NCBI GenBank assembly: GCA_028280455.1
Contig: JANQLT010000149.1
Coordinates: 1-54,353, forward strand
From: Kiloniellales bacterium
GTDB lineage: Bacteria; Pseudomonadota; Alphaproteobacteria; Kiloniellales; JAKSDN01
Direction of reading: 5' to 3'
Length of the DNA stretch: 54,353 nt
The notes below the pieces were generated by a model. It saw only the letters and a program-made list of their open reading frames with translations. It searched no databases and was not told the DNA's origin. This document shows positions 8,095 to 16,908 of this stretch, piece after piece. How positions within the stretch are numbered: the stretch's first letter is position 1; every line of letters begins with the position of its first letter. The position numbers and the translations under genes were made by a program.

Positions 8095-8889
8095 TCAGCC
8101 GTCGCCCGAATCCCAGACGACCAGCGCCTTGTAGGCATGCCAGGAGCCATGGCCGATCAGCGGCAGGGTGATGATCAGGCCGAGATAGCCGGTAACCAGC
8201 CCGGCGGCCACGAACAGGGCGATGAGCCAGGCCCAGAGCGCCATGGTCCAGAAATTCTGCCGCACCGCCTCGAAGCTGGTGAGGATTGCGGTGATCACGT
8301 TGGCCTGGCGGTCGATCAGCAGCGGCACCGAGATGGCGCTGACGGCGAAGACGAGGGCGGCGAGCAGCCCGCCGATGATGGTGCCGACGGTCAGGAAGGG
8401 AATGCTCTCGGCCGAGGCGAAGACGTCGAGCAGGAACAGCGGCTCGGGCCGGGGCGGGTTCTCGCTGAAGAACAGGGCGAAGAGGATGGTCGCGAATCGG
8501 ACCCAGGCCAGCATGAAGAGCATGAGCACCAGGCCCATCAGGGCGATCTGGGCCGCGTTGCCGCGCCAGGCGGTCAGGGCCCGGCCGAGGCTGCTGGGCA
8601 TGCCGTTCTCGAGTCGCCGGCTGGCATCGTAGAGGCCGACGCCGATGATCGGCCCGAGCAGCATGAAGCCGGCGGCCAGCGGCAGGACCAGATAGAACTG
8701 GCCGAAGATCCAGATCGCCGCCGTCAGGATCCAGCCGGCCAAGGCGAAGGCCAGGCCATAACTCAGGCTGACGGATGGAACGCGCGTGAGATCCGCCCAG
8801 CCGGCGCTTAGCCAGCGCCACGGCTGGTCGGGGTCGACGCGCCTGATTTTGGGCAGCTCGATCGCCGCCACCGGCATCGTGTCCGTCAT
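8095..8889 (-). CDS. DUF2189 domain-containing membrane protein
   Basis: The 264-aa protein has about six hydrophobic segments spread over residues 45-255 and matches the DUF2189 pattern, with the N-terminal WRWLSAGWADLTRVPSVSLS segment and the central GPIIGVGLYDASRRLENG motif. The family's molecular role is unknown; members are often found near cytochrome oxidase or respiratory genes. Here it is the first gene of a minus-strand group and is divergent from ccoN. Two FNR/FixK-like boxes (8950-8963 and 8998-9011) lie in the shared 245-bp region, so low-oxygen control is likely. Confidence 0.88.
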   Translation of the reverse strand: MTDTMPVAAIELPKIRRVDPDQPWRWLSAGWADLTRVPSVSLSYGLAFALAGWILTAAIWIFGQFYLVLPLAAGFMLLGPIIGVGLYDASRRLENGMPSSLGRALTAWRGNAAQIALMGLVLMLFMLAWVRFATILFALFFSENPPRPEPLFLLDVFASAESIPFLTVGTIIGGLLAALVFAVSAISVPLLIDRQANVITAILTSFEAVRQNFWTMALWAWLIALFVAAGLVTGYLGLIITLPLIGHGSWHAYKALVVWDSGDG

Positions 8890-8949
8890 GTTCCCTAACC
8901 TCGCCTCGGTTCAGCCAACCGTGGGTGCCATTTTCGACCGGGGATTACC

Positions 8950-8963
8950 TTGACTCAAGTCAA
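8950..8963. promoter_or_regulatory. FNR/FixK-type box, perfect dyad
   Basis: TTGACTCAAGTCAA is a TTGAC-N4-GTCAA dyad close to the FNR/FixK consensus TTGAT-N4-ATCAA. It lies 61 bp upstream of the DUF2189 start and 171 bp upstream of ccoN, so it is better placed to serve the minus-strand DUF2189 group. Oxygen-responsive CRP/FNR proteins control cco genes in many alphaproteobacteria. Confidence 0.7.
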
Positions 8964-8997
8964 TGCCTATTCGGGGCTTCACCGTCTTGCTTATTCC

Positions 8998-9011
8998 GTG
9001 ACTTAAATCAA
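8998..9011. promoter_or_regulatory. FNR/FixK-type box upstream of ccoN
   Basis: GTGACTTAAATCAA fits the FNR/FixK pattern with one weak half-site (GTGAC) and one consensus half-site (ATCAA). It is centred about 130 bp upstream of the ccoN start. Activation of ccoN from a class II position would place the transcription start near 9046; this is inferred from spacing, not seen. Confidence 0.65.
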
Positions 9012-9134
9012 TGCTGCACCTGCGAAGGCCGTGACAGATTGCGGCATTGGAGGCGCGGCCAAGGCTGCCGGCGTGGCTGCGCCTCTGTCTTGGGCGATTG
9101 ATTCTGGACCCGGTTCTGGACGAGGAGAGGATGC

Positions 9135-10601
9135 ATGGCGTTAGCCTCGGGGGCTGCTGAGAGCACAGTGGCGCCGCGCTATCACGAGGAAGTCGTTAAG
9201 CTTTTCGTGATCGCCACGGTGTTCTGGGGTGTCGTGGGTTTCCTGGTCGGCGTCGTCATCGCCTTCCAGCTCGCCTACCCGATCCTCAATCTCGACCTGC
9301 CCTGGACCAGCTTCGGCCGCCTGCGGCCGGTGCATACCTCGGCGGTGATCTTCGCCTTCGGCGGCAACGCCCTCTTCGCCACCTCGCTCTACGTGGTGCA
9401 GCGAACCTGCCGCGCCCCGCTGTTCGGCGGCGCGGCCATGGGCCTTTTCCTGTTCTGGGGCTACCAGCTCTTCATCGTCCTGGCCGCCTCGGGCTACGTC
9501 CTGGGCGTCAGCCAGGGCCGCGAGTACGCCGAGCCGGAGTGGTACGTCGACCTCTGGCTGACCATCGTCTGGGTCGCCTACCTGGTCGCCTTCACCGGCA
9601 CGCTGATGAAGCGCGACGAGCCGCACATCTACGTCGCGAACTGGTTCTACCTGGCCTTCATCGTGACCATCGCGATGCTGCACATCGTCAACAACCTGGC
9701 GGTGCCGGTCTCCTTCCTGGGCGTCAAGAGCTACTCGCTCTTCTCCGGCGTGCAGGATGCGCTGACCCAGTGGTGGTACGGCCACAACGCCGTCGGCTTC
9801 TTCCTGACCGCCGGCTTCCTCGGCATCATGTACTACTTCGTGCCGAAGCAGGCGGACCGTCCGGTCTATTCCTACCGGCTGTCGATCGTCCACTTCTGGT
9901 CGCTGATCTTCCTCTACATCTGGGCCGGGCCGCACCATCTGCACTACACGGCGCTGCCGGACTGGTCCCAGACCCTCGGCATGACCTTCTCGGTGATGCT
10001 CTGGATGCCCTCGTGGGGCGGCATGATCAACGGCATCATGACCCTCGCCGGCGCCTGGGATAAGCTGCGCACCGACCCGGTCCTGCGCTTCCTGGTCACC
10101 TCGGTCGCCTTCTACGGCATGTCGACCTTCGAAGGCCCGCTGATGTCGGTGCGCCAGGTCAACGCGCTGAGCCACTATACGGACTGGACCATCGGTCACG
10201 TCCACTCCGGCGCGCTCGGCTGGGTCGCCTTCGTCTCCTTCGGCGCGGTCTACCACCTGGTGCCCAAGCTCTGGAAGCGGCAGGGCCTCTACTCGCTGCG
10301 CCTGGTCAGCTACCACTTCTGGATCTCGACCATCGGCATCGTGCTCTACATCACCGCGATGTGGATCTCCGGCATCATGCAGGGCCTGATGTGGCGCTCA
10401 TACGACGAGCTCGGCTTCCTGCAGTACGCCTTCGTCGAGACCGTGCAGGCCATGCATCCCTTCTACGTGGTGCGGGCGCTGGGCGGCGTTCTGTTCCTGA
10501 TCGGCTCGCTGATCATGGTCTACAACCTGATCCGCACGGCGGCGGGCGACGTCGCCGAGGAGGCACGGACGGGCCGGCCCGTGCCTCAGGCGGCCGAGTG
10601 A
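9135..10601 (+). CDS. ccoN: cbb3-type cytochrome c oxidase subunit I (CcoN)
   Basis: The 488-aa polytopic membrane protein is the catalytic heme-copper subunit of the high-affinity cbb3 oxidase. It has the [18 protein letters not shown] segment with the low-spin heme ligand (H67), the [18 protein letters not shown] copper-ligand helix, the [13 protein letters not shown] segment with paired histidines, and [16 protein letters not shown] with the other heme histidines. The length is typical. It opens an eight-gene operon (ccoN-O-Q-P-G-H-I-S) with short gaps. A GAGGAGAGG stretch gives a good ribosome-binding site; an out-of-frame ATG at 9131 is not the start. Confidence 0.97.
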   Translation: MALASGAAESTVAPRYHEEVVKLFVIATVFWGVVGFLVGVVIAFQLAYPILNLDLPWTSFGRLRPVHTSAVIFAFGGNALFATSLYVVQRTCRAPLFGGAAMGLFLFWGYQLFIVLAASGYVLGVSQGREYAEPEWYVDLWLTIVWVAYLVAFTGTLMKRDEPHIYVANWFYLAFIVTIAMLHIVNNLAVPVSFLGVKSYSLFSGVQDALTQWWYGHNAVGFFLTAGFLGIMYYFVPKQADRPVYSYRLSIVHFWSLIFLYIWAGPHHLHYTALPDWSQTLGMTFSVMLWMPSWGGMINGIMTLAGAWDKLRTDPVLRFLVTSVAFYGMSTFEGPLMSVRQVNALSHYTDWTIGHVHSGALGWVAFVSFGAVYHLVPKLWKRQGLYSLRLVSYHFWISTIGIVLYITAMWISGIMQGLMWRSYDELGFLQYAFVETVQAMHPFYVVRALGGVLFLIGSLIMVYNLIRTAAGDVAEEARTGRPVPQAAE

Positions 10602-10620
10602 GCGCGGGAGACACGGGATC

Positions 10621-11343
10621 ATGAACCTGCACGCAAGAGCCGAACGCAACGTCATCCTGCTGATCGTGCTGATCTTGCTGACGGTCTCGATCGGCGGCAT
10701 CGTCGAGATCGTGCCGCTCTACACGATCGAGACCACCATCGAGAAGGTGAAGGGGGTCCGGCCCTATTCGCCGCTCGAGCAGGTCGGCCGCAACATCTAC
10801 ATCCGGGAGGGCTGCTACACCTGCCACAGCCAGATGATCCGGCCCTTCCGCGACGAGGTCGAGCGCTACGGCCACTACAGCCTGGCCGCCGAGAGCATGT
10901 ACGACCATCCCTTCCAGTGGGGCTCGAAACGCACCGGCCCCGACCTGGCCCGGGTCGGCGGCAAGTACTCCAACGAGTGGCACGTCGCGCACATGATCAA
11001 CCCGCGCGAGGTGGTCCCCGAGTCGGTCATGCCGCCCTACGGCTTCATGGCCGATCGGGTGCTCGAGCAGGACGACATCGCCGAGCACCTGAAGGCCCTG
11101 CGCGCGGTCGGCGTGCCCTACAGCGACGAGATGATCGAGAACGCCCTGGCCGACTTCCGGGCCCAGGCGGACCCCGAAGCCGACACCGAGGGCCTGCTGG
11201 CCCGCTACCCGAAGGCCGTCGTCGGCGACTTCGACGGCAACCCGGCCGAGCTGACCGAGATGGACGCGATCATCGCCTACCTGCAGATCCTCGGACAGAT
11301 GGTCGAGTTCCCCGACTACGACTCCGACCTCCTCAAGCAGTAG
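10621..11343 (+). CDS. ccoO: cbb3 oxidase monoheme subunit II (CcoO)
   Basis: The 240-aa protein has one N-terminal membrane anchor (about 10-32) and one heme c motif, C65-Y-T-C68-H69, within the family segment [16 protein letters not shown]. Methionine ligand candidates lie in the [13 protein letters not shown] stretch. CcoO passes electrons from CcoP to the CcoN active site on the periplasmic face. It follows ccoN after 19 bp and precedes the tiny ccoQ gene. Nothing atypical is visible. Confidence 0.96.
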   Translation: MNLHARAERNVILLIVLILLTVSIGGIVEIVPLYTIETTIEKVKGVRPYSPLEQVGRNIYIREGCYTCHSQMIRPFRDEVERYGHYSLAAESMYDHPFQWGSKRTGPDLARVGGKYSNEWHVAHMINPREVVPESVMPPYGFMADRVLEQDDIAEHLKALRAVGVPYSDEMIENALADFRAQADPEADTEGLLARYPKAVVGDFDGNPAELTEMDAIIAYLQILGQMVEFPDYDSDLLKQ

Positions 11344-11353
11344 GAACGGCACG

Positions 11354-11527
11354 ATGGAGATGGAGAGCGTCTACGGTTTCTTCCGTTCGTTTTGGGTGGT
11401 CTGGCTGATGATCATTTTCATCGGCATCGTCGCCTGGGCCTTCTGGCCCAGGAACAAGCAGCAGCTCGAAGCGCACGGCCGCATACCCCTGGATGACGAT
11501 CCGGACGATCAGAGAGAGGACCGCTGA
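11354..11527 (+). CDS. ccoQ: cbb3 oxidase small subunit CcoQ (FixQ)
   Basis: This short gene, read directly between ccoO and ccoP, encodes 57 aa. One transmembrane helix (about 13-31, VVWLMIIFIGIVAWAFWP) is followed by a charged cytoplasmic tail rich in Asp, Glu and Arg. Position, size and topology match CcoQ, which stabilises the CcoP association with the core and is often oxygen-linked in its effect. It ends two bases before the ccoP start codon. Confidence 0.93.
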   Translation: MEMESVYGFFRSFWVVWLMIIFIGIVAWAFWPRNKQQLEAHGRIPLDDDPDDQREDR

Positions 11528-11529
11528 CC

Positions 11530-12402
11530 ATGCCGACGAAGGTCGAGAAAGACTCGATCACGGGCCAGGAGACGACCGGCCACGAGTGGGACGGCATCAA
11601 GGAGCTCAACTCGCCGCTGCCCAAGTGGTGGCTCTACGTGCTCTACGCGACGATCGTCTTCTCCGTCATCTACTACGTCCTCTATCCCTCGATCCCGGGG
11701 ATCACCGGCTACACCAAGGGCTTGATCGGCGGCTCGGCGCGCGAGGCGCTGGTCGAGAAGCTGGCCAAGGCGAAGGAGCGGCAGTCGGCGACCCTGACGC
11801 AGATCGCCGCGCTGGAGCCGGCGGGCATCGCGGAGAGCCCCGAGCTGCTGAACTTCTCGCTGGCCGGCGGCCGCTCGGCCTTCGCCGACAACTGCGCGCC
11901 CTGCCACGGCCTCGGCGGCGCCGGGCGCCCCGGCGGCTTCCCGAGCCTGGCCGACGACGCCTGGATCTGGGGCGGCACGCTCGAGGACATCGAGACCTCG
12001 ATCCGCTACGGCATCCGCAACGACAACGACGACTCCCGCATCTCCGACATGCCCGCCTTCGGCGCCGACGAGCTGCTGGAGCCGGCCCAGATCGCCGACC
12101 TGGCCGAGTACCTGCTCGCCTTCACGGACCGGGCCGAGGACCAGGACGCGGTGGCACGGGGCGAGGAGCCCTATCTGGAGAACTGCGCCGCCTGTCACGG
12201 CGAGCAGGGCGAGGGCCTTCCCGAGCTCGGCGCGCCGCGGCTCAACGACCAGATCTGGCTCTACGGCGGCGAGCGAGAGGACATCATCGCTCAGATTGAC
12301 AAGCCCAAGCAGGGCGTCATGCCCGGCTGGGAAGCCCGCCTCGACGAGACCACGATCAAGATGCTGACGGTCTACGTTCACACGCTCGGCGGCGGCCAGT
12401 AG
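11530..12402 (+). CDS. ccoP: cbb3 oxidase diheme subunit III (CcoP)
   Basis: The 290-aa protein has a cytoplasmic N-terminus, a transmembrane helix (about 33-54) and two periplasmic cytochrome c domains with C122-A-P-C125-H126 and C219-A-A-C222-H223. The N-terminal HEWDGIKELNSPLPKWWLY motif is diagnostic of CcoP. Probable axial methionines lie in DMPAFG and GVMPGW. It accepts electrons from the bc1 complex or soluble cytochromes. Spacing to ccoQ is two bases, consistent with coupled translation. Confidence 0.96.
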   Translation: MPTKVEKDSITGQETTGHEWDGIKELNSPLPKWWLYVLYATIVFSVIYYVLYPSIPGITGYTKGLIGGSAREALVEKLAKAKERQSATLTQIAALEPAGIAESPELLNFSLAGGRSAFADNCAPCHGLGGAGRPGGFPSLADDAWIWGGTLEDIETSIRYGIRNDNDDSRISDMPAFGADELLEPAQIADLAEYLLAFTDRAEDQDAVARGEEPYLENCAACHGEQGEGLPELGAPRLNDQIWLYGGEREDIIAQIDKPKQGVMPGWEARLDETTIKMLTVYVHTLGGGQ

Positions 12403-12411
12403 ACTTACCCC

Positions 12412-13923
12412 ATGGCGGAAGCGGCCACCCAACAGCAGCCTGCCGCGCCCAGTCACTCATCGTCGCCGGAGGCCGAGACGGTCCTCTCGCGCGAGGAGCA
12501 GAAGCAGCAGCCCCTCTATACCGGGCGCGTCCAGGTCTATCCCAAGTCGATCAGCGGCCGCGTCCGCCGCGTCAAGTGGCTGCTGCTCGGCCTCTGCCTG
12601 GGCGTCTACTACCTGGCGCCCTGGATACGCTGGGACCGCGGCCCGGGCGCGCCGGACCAGGCGATCCTCATCGATATGCCCGACCGCCGGGCCTATTTTT
12701 TCTGGATCGAGATCTGGCCGCAGGAAGTCTACTACCTGACCGGTATCCTGATCCTCGGCGCGCTGGCCCTGTTCCTGGCGACCAGCATCGGCGGCCGGGT
12801 CTGGTGCGGCTTCACCTGCCCGCAGACCGTCTGGACCGATCTCTACATGTGGGTCGAGCGGCTGATCGAGGGCGACCGCGGCGCGCGCATCCGGCTCGAC
12901 AAGGCGCCGCCGAGCGGCGGCAAGGTCGCCAAGAAGTCGCTGAAGCACCTCGCCTGGCTGCTCATCGCCTTCGTCACCGGCGGCGCCTGGATCATGTACT
13001 ACAAGGACGCGCCGACCCTGGTCTCGGAGTTCTTCGTCGGCGAGTCGTCGCTGACGGTCTACTTCTTCACCGGCCTCTTCACCCTGACCACCTATCTGCT
13101 CGCCGGCTTCGCGCGCGAGCAGGTCTGCACCTACATGTGTCCCTGGCCGCGCTTCCAGGCGGCGCTGCTCGACGAGGACAGCCTGGTCGTCACCTACCGG
13201 GGCTGGCGCGGCGAGCCGCGCGGGCCGCATCGCAAGGGCCAGACCTGGGAGGGCCGCGGCGACTGCATCGACTGCAAGCTCTGCGTCGCGGTCTGCCCGA
13301 CCGGCATCGACATCCGCGACGGCCTGCAGCTCGAGTGCATCGGCTGCGGCCTCTGCGTCGACGCCTGCGACACGGTGATGGACCGGGTCGGCCGGCCGCG
13401 GGGCCTGATCGCCTTCGACACCGACCGCAACCGCATCGCCTGCAGCGCCGGCGGCGAGCCGCAGCAGCCCAAGCTGTTCCGCCTGCGCACCATCCTCTAC
13501 CTGGTGCTGATCGGCGCCATCGGCCTCTTCATGCTCGGCCTGCTGACCTTCCGCAGCGACCTCGAGGTCAACGTGCTGCACGACCGCAACCCGCTCTTCG
13601 TCACGCTCTCGGACGGCAGCATCCGCAACGGCTACACCATCAAGATCCTCAACAAGGACCGCGCCGAGCGGCTCTTCACGCTCGGCGTCGAGGGCCTCGA
13701 GGGCGCCAGCGTCGCCGTGATCGGCGCCGAAGAGGGGTCCGGCGAGGGCACCGGCGAGGCGCCACGGCTGGGCGCCAAGCCCGATACCGTGGCCAGCTAT
13801 CGGGCCTTCGTTCTGCTACCCTCGGGGACGCTGTCGGGCAAGCTGAAGGCCTTCAGCTTCGTGCTGACCGACGAGGCGAGCGGCGCGACGGCCCGCCATG
13901 ACAGCGTATTCAGAGGTCCCTGA
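12412..13923 (+). CDS. ccoG: Cytochrome c oxidase accessory protein CcoG (FixG/RdxA)
   Basis: The 503-aa membrane Fe-S protein has several transmembrane segments, the CGFTCPQTVWTDLYMWVER motif and the VCTYMCPWPRFQ motif. Two ferredoxin-like [4Fe-4S] sites follow (CIDCKLCVAVCP and CIGCGLCVDACD). A C-terminal immunoglobulin-like periplasmic domain of about 130 residues follows a late membrane helix. CcoG takes part in copper handling for CcoN assembly, probably by reducing Cu(II) for CcoI. The N-terminal 30 residues are polar and Gln/Pro-rich. Confidence 0.95.
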   Translation: MAEAATQQQPAAPSHSSSPEAETVLSREEQKQQPLYTGRVQVYPKSISGRVRRVKWLLLGLCLGVYYLAPWIRWDRGPGAPDQAILIDMPDRRAYFFWIEIWPQEVYYLTGILILGALALFLATSIGGRVWCGFTCPQTVWTDLYMWVERLIEGDRGARIRLDKAPPSGGKVAKKSLKHLAWLLIAFVTGGAWIMYYKDAPTLVSEFFVGESSLTVYFFTGLFTLTTYLLAGFAREQVCTYMCPWPRFQAALLDEDSLVVTYRGWRGEPRGPHRKGQTWEGRGDCIDCKLCVAVCPTGIDIRDGLQLECIGCGLCVDACDTVMDRVGRPRGLIAFDTDRNRIACSAGGEPQQPKLFRLRTILYLVLIGAIGLFMLGLLTFRSDLEVNVLHDRNPLFVTLSDGSIRNGYTIKILNKDRAERLFTLGVEGLEGASVAVIGAEEGSGEGTGEAPRLGAKPDTVASYRAFVLLPSGTLSGKLKAFSFVLTDEASGATARHDSVFRGP

Positions 13924-13926
13924 GCG

Positions 13927-14415
13927 ATGAGCGAGATGACCGAGAAGCGATCCTCCTCCTGGATCCCCTGGACTTTCGTCGGCGGCTTCGGCGTGATCCT
14001 GATCGCCAACGGCGCCCTGCTCTACTTCGCCATCCAGAGCTGGACCGGGATCGAGACGGAGTCGGCCTACGAGAAGGGCCTGGCCTTCAACGAGCAGATC
14101 GAGTCCGCCGAGGCCCAAGCCCGGCTCGGCTGGCAGGCCGAGCTACTGGTCGAGCCGGCCGGCGACAAGCGGGCGGCGGTCACCCTGACCCTCCTGGATG
14201 CCGCCGCCGCCCCGCTCGAGCGCGCCGAGGTGACGGCGACCTTCGTGCGGCCGACCCACTCGGGCCACGACGTCGACCTGGTGCTGGTGCCGCTGGGCGG
14301 CGGCCGCTATGGCGCCGCCGCCGCCCTGCCCTTCGCCGGCCAGTGGGACCTGGAGCTCGATATCCTGCACCCGCGCGGCCAATACCGCATGACGGAGCGC
14401 GTGGTGCTGCAATGA
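13927..14415 (+). CDS. ccoH: cbb3 oxidase assembly protein CcoH (FixH)
   Basis: The 162-aa protein has one N-terminal transmembrane helix (about 15-36) followed by a periplasmic beta-rich FixH domain. The pattern includes the residues SAYEKGLAFNEQIE after the membrane helix and the final W-D-L-E-L-D-I strand before RYRMTERVVLQ-like terminal residues. FixH-type proteins are required for cbb3 maturation. The stop codon overlaps the ccoI start in an ATGA, so the two are translationally coupled. Confidence 0.92.
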   Translation: MSEMTEKRSSSWIPWTFVGGFGVILIANGALLYFAIQSWTGIETESAYEKGLAFNEQIESAEAQARLGWQAELLVEPAGDKRAAVTLTLLDAAAAPLERAEVTATFVRPTHSGHDVDLVLVPLGGGRYGAAAALPFAGQWDLELDILHPRGQYRMTERVVLQ

Positions 14416-16634
14416 CCGCCGCCGAGCCCGCCCTCGACAACGGCCCCGCTTTCGACCTGGCCCACTACGTCCGCACCGAGTCCGACGGCGAGCGGGCGCT
14501 CGACCTGATGGTCGAGGGCGTGCATTGCGGCGGCTGCATCGCGAAGATCGAAGGCTCCCTGCGCAAACTGCCGGGCGTGACCGAGGCCCGGCTCAACTTC
14601 ACGACCCGGCGGCTCAGGCTGCGCTGGCGCGGCGAGCAGGAACAGGGCAGCGCCCTGCTCGAGCGCCTGCAGGGCCTCGGCTACCGTGCCATTCCCTACG
14701 ACCCGACCCAGCTCGGCGCCGCCGACCGGGGCGAAGCCAAGGCGCTGCTCAAGGCCATGGCGGTCGCCGGCTTCGCGGCGGGCAACATCATGCTGCTGTC
14801 GGTCTCGGTCTGGGCCGGCCACGCCCAGGGCATGGACGAGACCACGCGGACCTTCCTGCACTGGGTCTCGGCGCTGATCGCCCTGCCGACCCTGGTCTAC
14901 GCCGGCCGGCCCTTCTTCGCCTCGGCGCTCGGCGCCCTGAAGGCCGGCCACACCAACATGGACGTGCCGATCTCGCTGGCCGTGATCCTGACCGCCGGCA
15001 TGTCGCTCTTCGAGACCATCCGCAGCGGCCCGCATGTCTACTTCGACTCCGCCGTGATGCTGCTGTTCTTCCTGCTGATCGGCCGCTACCTCGACCGCCG
15101 CGCCCGCAGCCGCGCGCGTTCGGCCGCCGAGCGCCTGATCGCCCTGGCCGGCAGCGCGGTGACCCGCCTGACCGCCGACGGCGGCCGCGAGGTCGTGCCG
15201 CCGGAGAGCATCCGCCTCGGCGACCGCGTGCTGGTCGCTCCCGGCGAGCGCATCGGGGTCGACGGCCGGATCCTGGAGGGCCGCTCCGAGGTCGACGGCT
15301 CGCTGATCACCGGCGAGAGCCTGCCGCAGCCGGTCGGCCCCGGCGAGCGGGTCTACGCCGGCACGCTGAACCAGTCGGCGGCGCTGCACCTGGAGGTCAC
15401 CGCGGTCGGCGACGAGACCCTGCTGGCGGAGATCGTCCGCCTGATGGAGGTCGCCGAGCAGCGCAAGGCGCGCTACGTCGAGGTCGCCGAGCGGATCGCC
15501 CGGCTCTACGCGCCGGCGGTGCATGCCCTGGCGGCGGCGACCTTCCTCGGCTGGGTCCTGCTGTCCAGCCTGGCCTGGCAGGAGGCGCTGCTGATCGCCG
15601 TGGCGGTGCTGATCATCACCTGCCCCTGCGCCCTCGGCCTCGCCGTGCCGGCCGTCCAGGTCCTGGCCAGCGGCCGGCTGATGCGCGGCGGCGTCCTGCT
15701 CAAGTCGGCCTCGGCCCTGGAGCGCCTGGCCCGGGTCGACGCCGTGGTCTTCGACAAGACCGGCACCCTGACCCTGGGCCGGCCGGAGCTGATCAGCCGG
15801 GCCAGCGACGATCCCGCCGACTTGCGCCTGGCCGCCGGCCTGACGGCGACCAGCCGCCACCCCTTGGCCCGCGCGCTCTGCCAGGCCCTGCCCGAGGCGC
15901 CCGCAATGGCGGACGTCCGCGAGGTACCCGGCCGCGGCCTGGCCTGGGAGGGCCCCGATGGCGAGGTCCGGCTCGGCAGCCGCGACTGGTGCGGCGGCAG
16001 CGCCGACGGCGAGGCGAGCGGACCCGAGCTGTGGCTGGCCAAGCCGGGCGCGGCCCCGCTGCGCTTCGGCTTCGCCGACACCCCGCGGCCGGACGCCGCC
16101 GAGACCGTCGCCCGGCTCGAGGCCATGGGTCTCGAGATCACCATGCTGAGCGGCGACCGGGCGGCCGTGGCCGAGCCGCTGGCCGCCGCGCTGGGCATCG
16201 AGAGCGTGCTGGCGGACTGCCGGCCCGAGGACAAGGTGGCGGTGCTCGAGCGCATGGCCGAACAGGGCCACCGCGTGGTCATGGTCGGCGACGGCCTGAA
16301 CGACGCGCCGGCGCTGGCCGCGGCGCTGGTCTCGGTGTCCCCCGCTAGCGCCGCCGACATCAGCCAGAGCGCCGCCGACGCGGTCTTCCAGGGCGACGCC
16401 CTGATGCCGGTCGCCGAGCTGCTGGCCCTGGCGCGCCGGGCGGAGCGGCTGGTCCGGCAGAACTTCGGCCTGTCCTTCGCCTACAACGTCATCACCGTGC
16501 CCCTCGCCGTGGCCGGCTTCGTCACGCCGCTGATCGCGGCGGTCTCCATGTCGGCCTCCTCGCTCCTGGTGGTCGGCAACGCCCTGCGACTCGGCGGCGG
16601 GGGCCGCGGGGGCCGCGGAGGCCCGGCGCGATGA
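14412..16634 (+). CDS. ccoI: Copper-translocating P1B-type ATPase CcoI (FixI)
   Basis: Starting at the ATG overlapping the ccoH stop gives 740 aa. An N-terminal heavy-metal domain carries GVHCGGCIAK (C39, C42). Further motifs are TGES in the actuator domain, the membrane metal site CPCALGLAVP, the phosphorylation site DKTGTLT and the hinge GDGLNDAPAL. CcoI/FixI exports copper across the inner membrane for insertion into the cbb3 CuB site, not mainly for copper tolerance; the operon position supports this. An upstream in-frame ATG at 14343 lies within ccoH and is unlikely to be used. Confidence 0.95.
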   Translation: MTAAEPALDNGPAFDLAHYVRTESDGERALDLMVEGVHCGGCIAKIEGSLRKLPGVTEARLNFTTRRLRLRWRGEQEQGSALLERLQGLGYRAIPYDPTQLGAADRGEAKALLKAMAVAGFAAGNIMLLSVSVWAGHAQGMDETTRTFLHWVSALIALPTLVYAGRPFFASALGALKAGHTNMDVPISLAVILTAGMSLFETIRSGPHVYFDSAVMLLFFLLIGRYLDRRARSRARSAAERLIALAGSAVTRLTADGGREVVPPESIRLGDRVLVAPGERIGVDGRILEGRSEVDGSLITGESLPQPVGPGERVYAGTLNQSAALHLEVTAVGDETLLAEIVRLMEVAEQRKARYVEVAERIARLYAPAVHALAAATFLGWVLLSSLAWQEALLIAVAVLIITCPCALGLAVPAVQVLASGRLMRGGVLLKSASALERLARVDAVVFDKTGTLTLGRPELISRASDDPADLRLAAGLTATSRHPLARALCQALPEAPAMADVREVPGRGLAWEGPDGEVRLGSRDWCGGSADGEASGPELWLAKPGAAPLRFGFADTPRPDAAETVARLEAMGLEITMLSGDRAAVAEPLAAALGIESVLADCRPEDKVAVLERMAEQGHRVVMVGDGLNDAPALAAALVSVSPASAADISQSAADAVFQGDALMPVAELLALARRAERLVRQNFGLSFAYNVITVPLAVAGFVTPLIAAVSMSASSLLVVGNALRLGGGGRGGRGGPAR

Positions 16635-16810
16635 CCGCCCTGCTCTACCTGATCCCGATCGCCCTGTTCCTCGGCCTGGTCGGGCTGCTCGCCTTCCTCT
16701 GGGCCCTGCGCTCGGGCCAGTTCGAGGACCTCGACGGCGCCGCCCAGCGCATCCTCTTCGACGACGATGACGACAAGCGTCAGGACCGGGATCCCGAAGA
16801 GCGCCGCTGA
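16631..16810 (+). CDS. ccoS: cbb3 oxidase maturation protein CcoS (FixS)
   Basis: The 59-aa protein overlaps the ccoI stop by ATGA. One transmembrane helix (about 4-26) is followed by the family signature SGQFEDLDGAAQRILFDDD (residues 28-46), which is highly diagnostic for CcoS/FixS. It ends with a charged tail rich in Asp, Arg and Glu. CcoS is needed for heme b and CuB insertion into CcoN. It closes the cco operon. Confidence 0.94.
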   Translation: MTALLYLIPIALFLGLVGLLAFLWALRSGQFEDLDGAAQRILFDDDDDKRQDRDPEERR

Positions 16811-16908
16811 CCGACAAGCTGTCGTTCGCCCTTCCCTTTCGGACACGTGGTGAGACAATGCGCCGGCCGGCCGCGCCGGCCGCGCCGGTTTGGGGGGAGT
16901 CGACGGCA

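Noticed and set aside
16862-16890. GC-rich GCCGGCC run after ccoS as a terminator
   Set aside because: It is repetitive and self-complementary in several registers but has no defined stem-loop followed by T residues.
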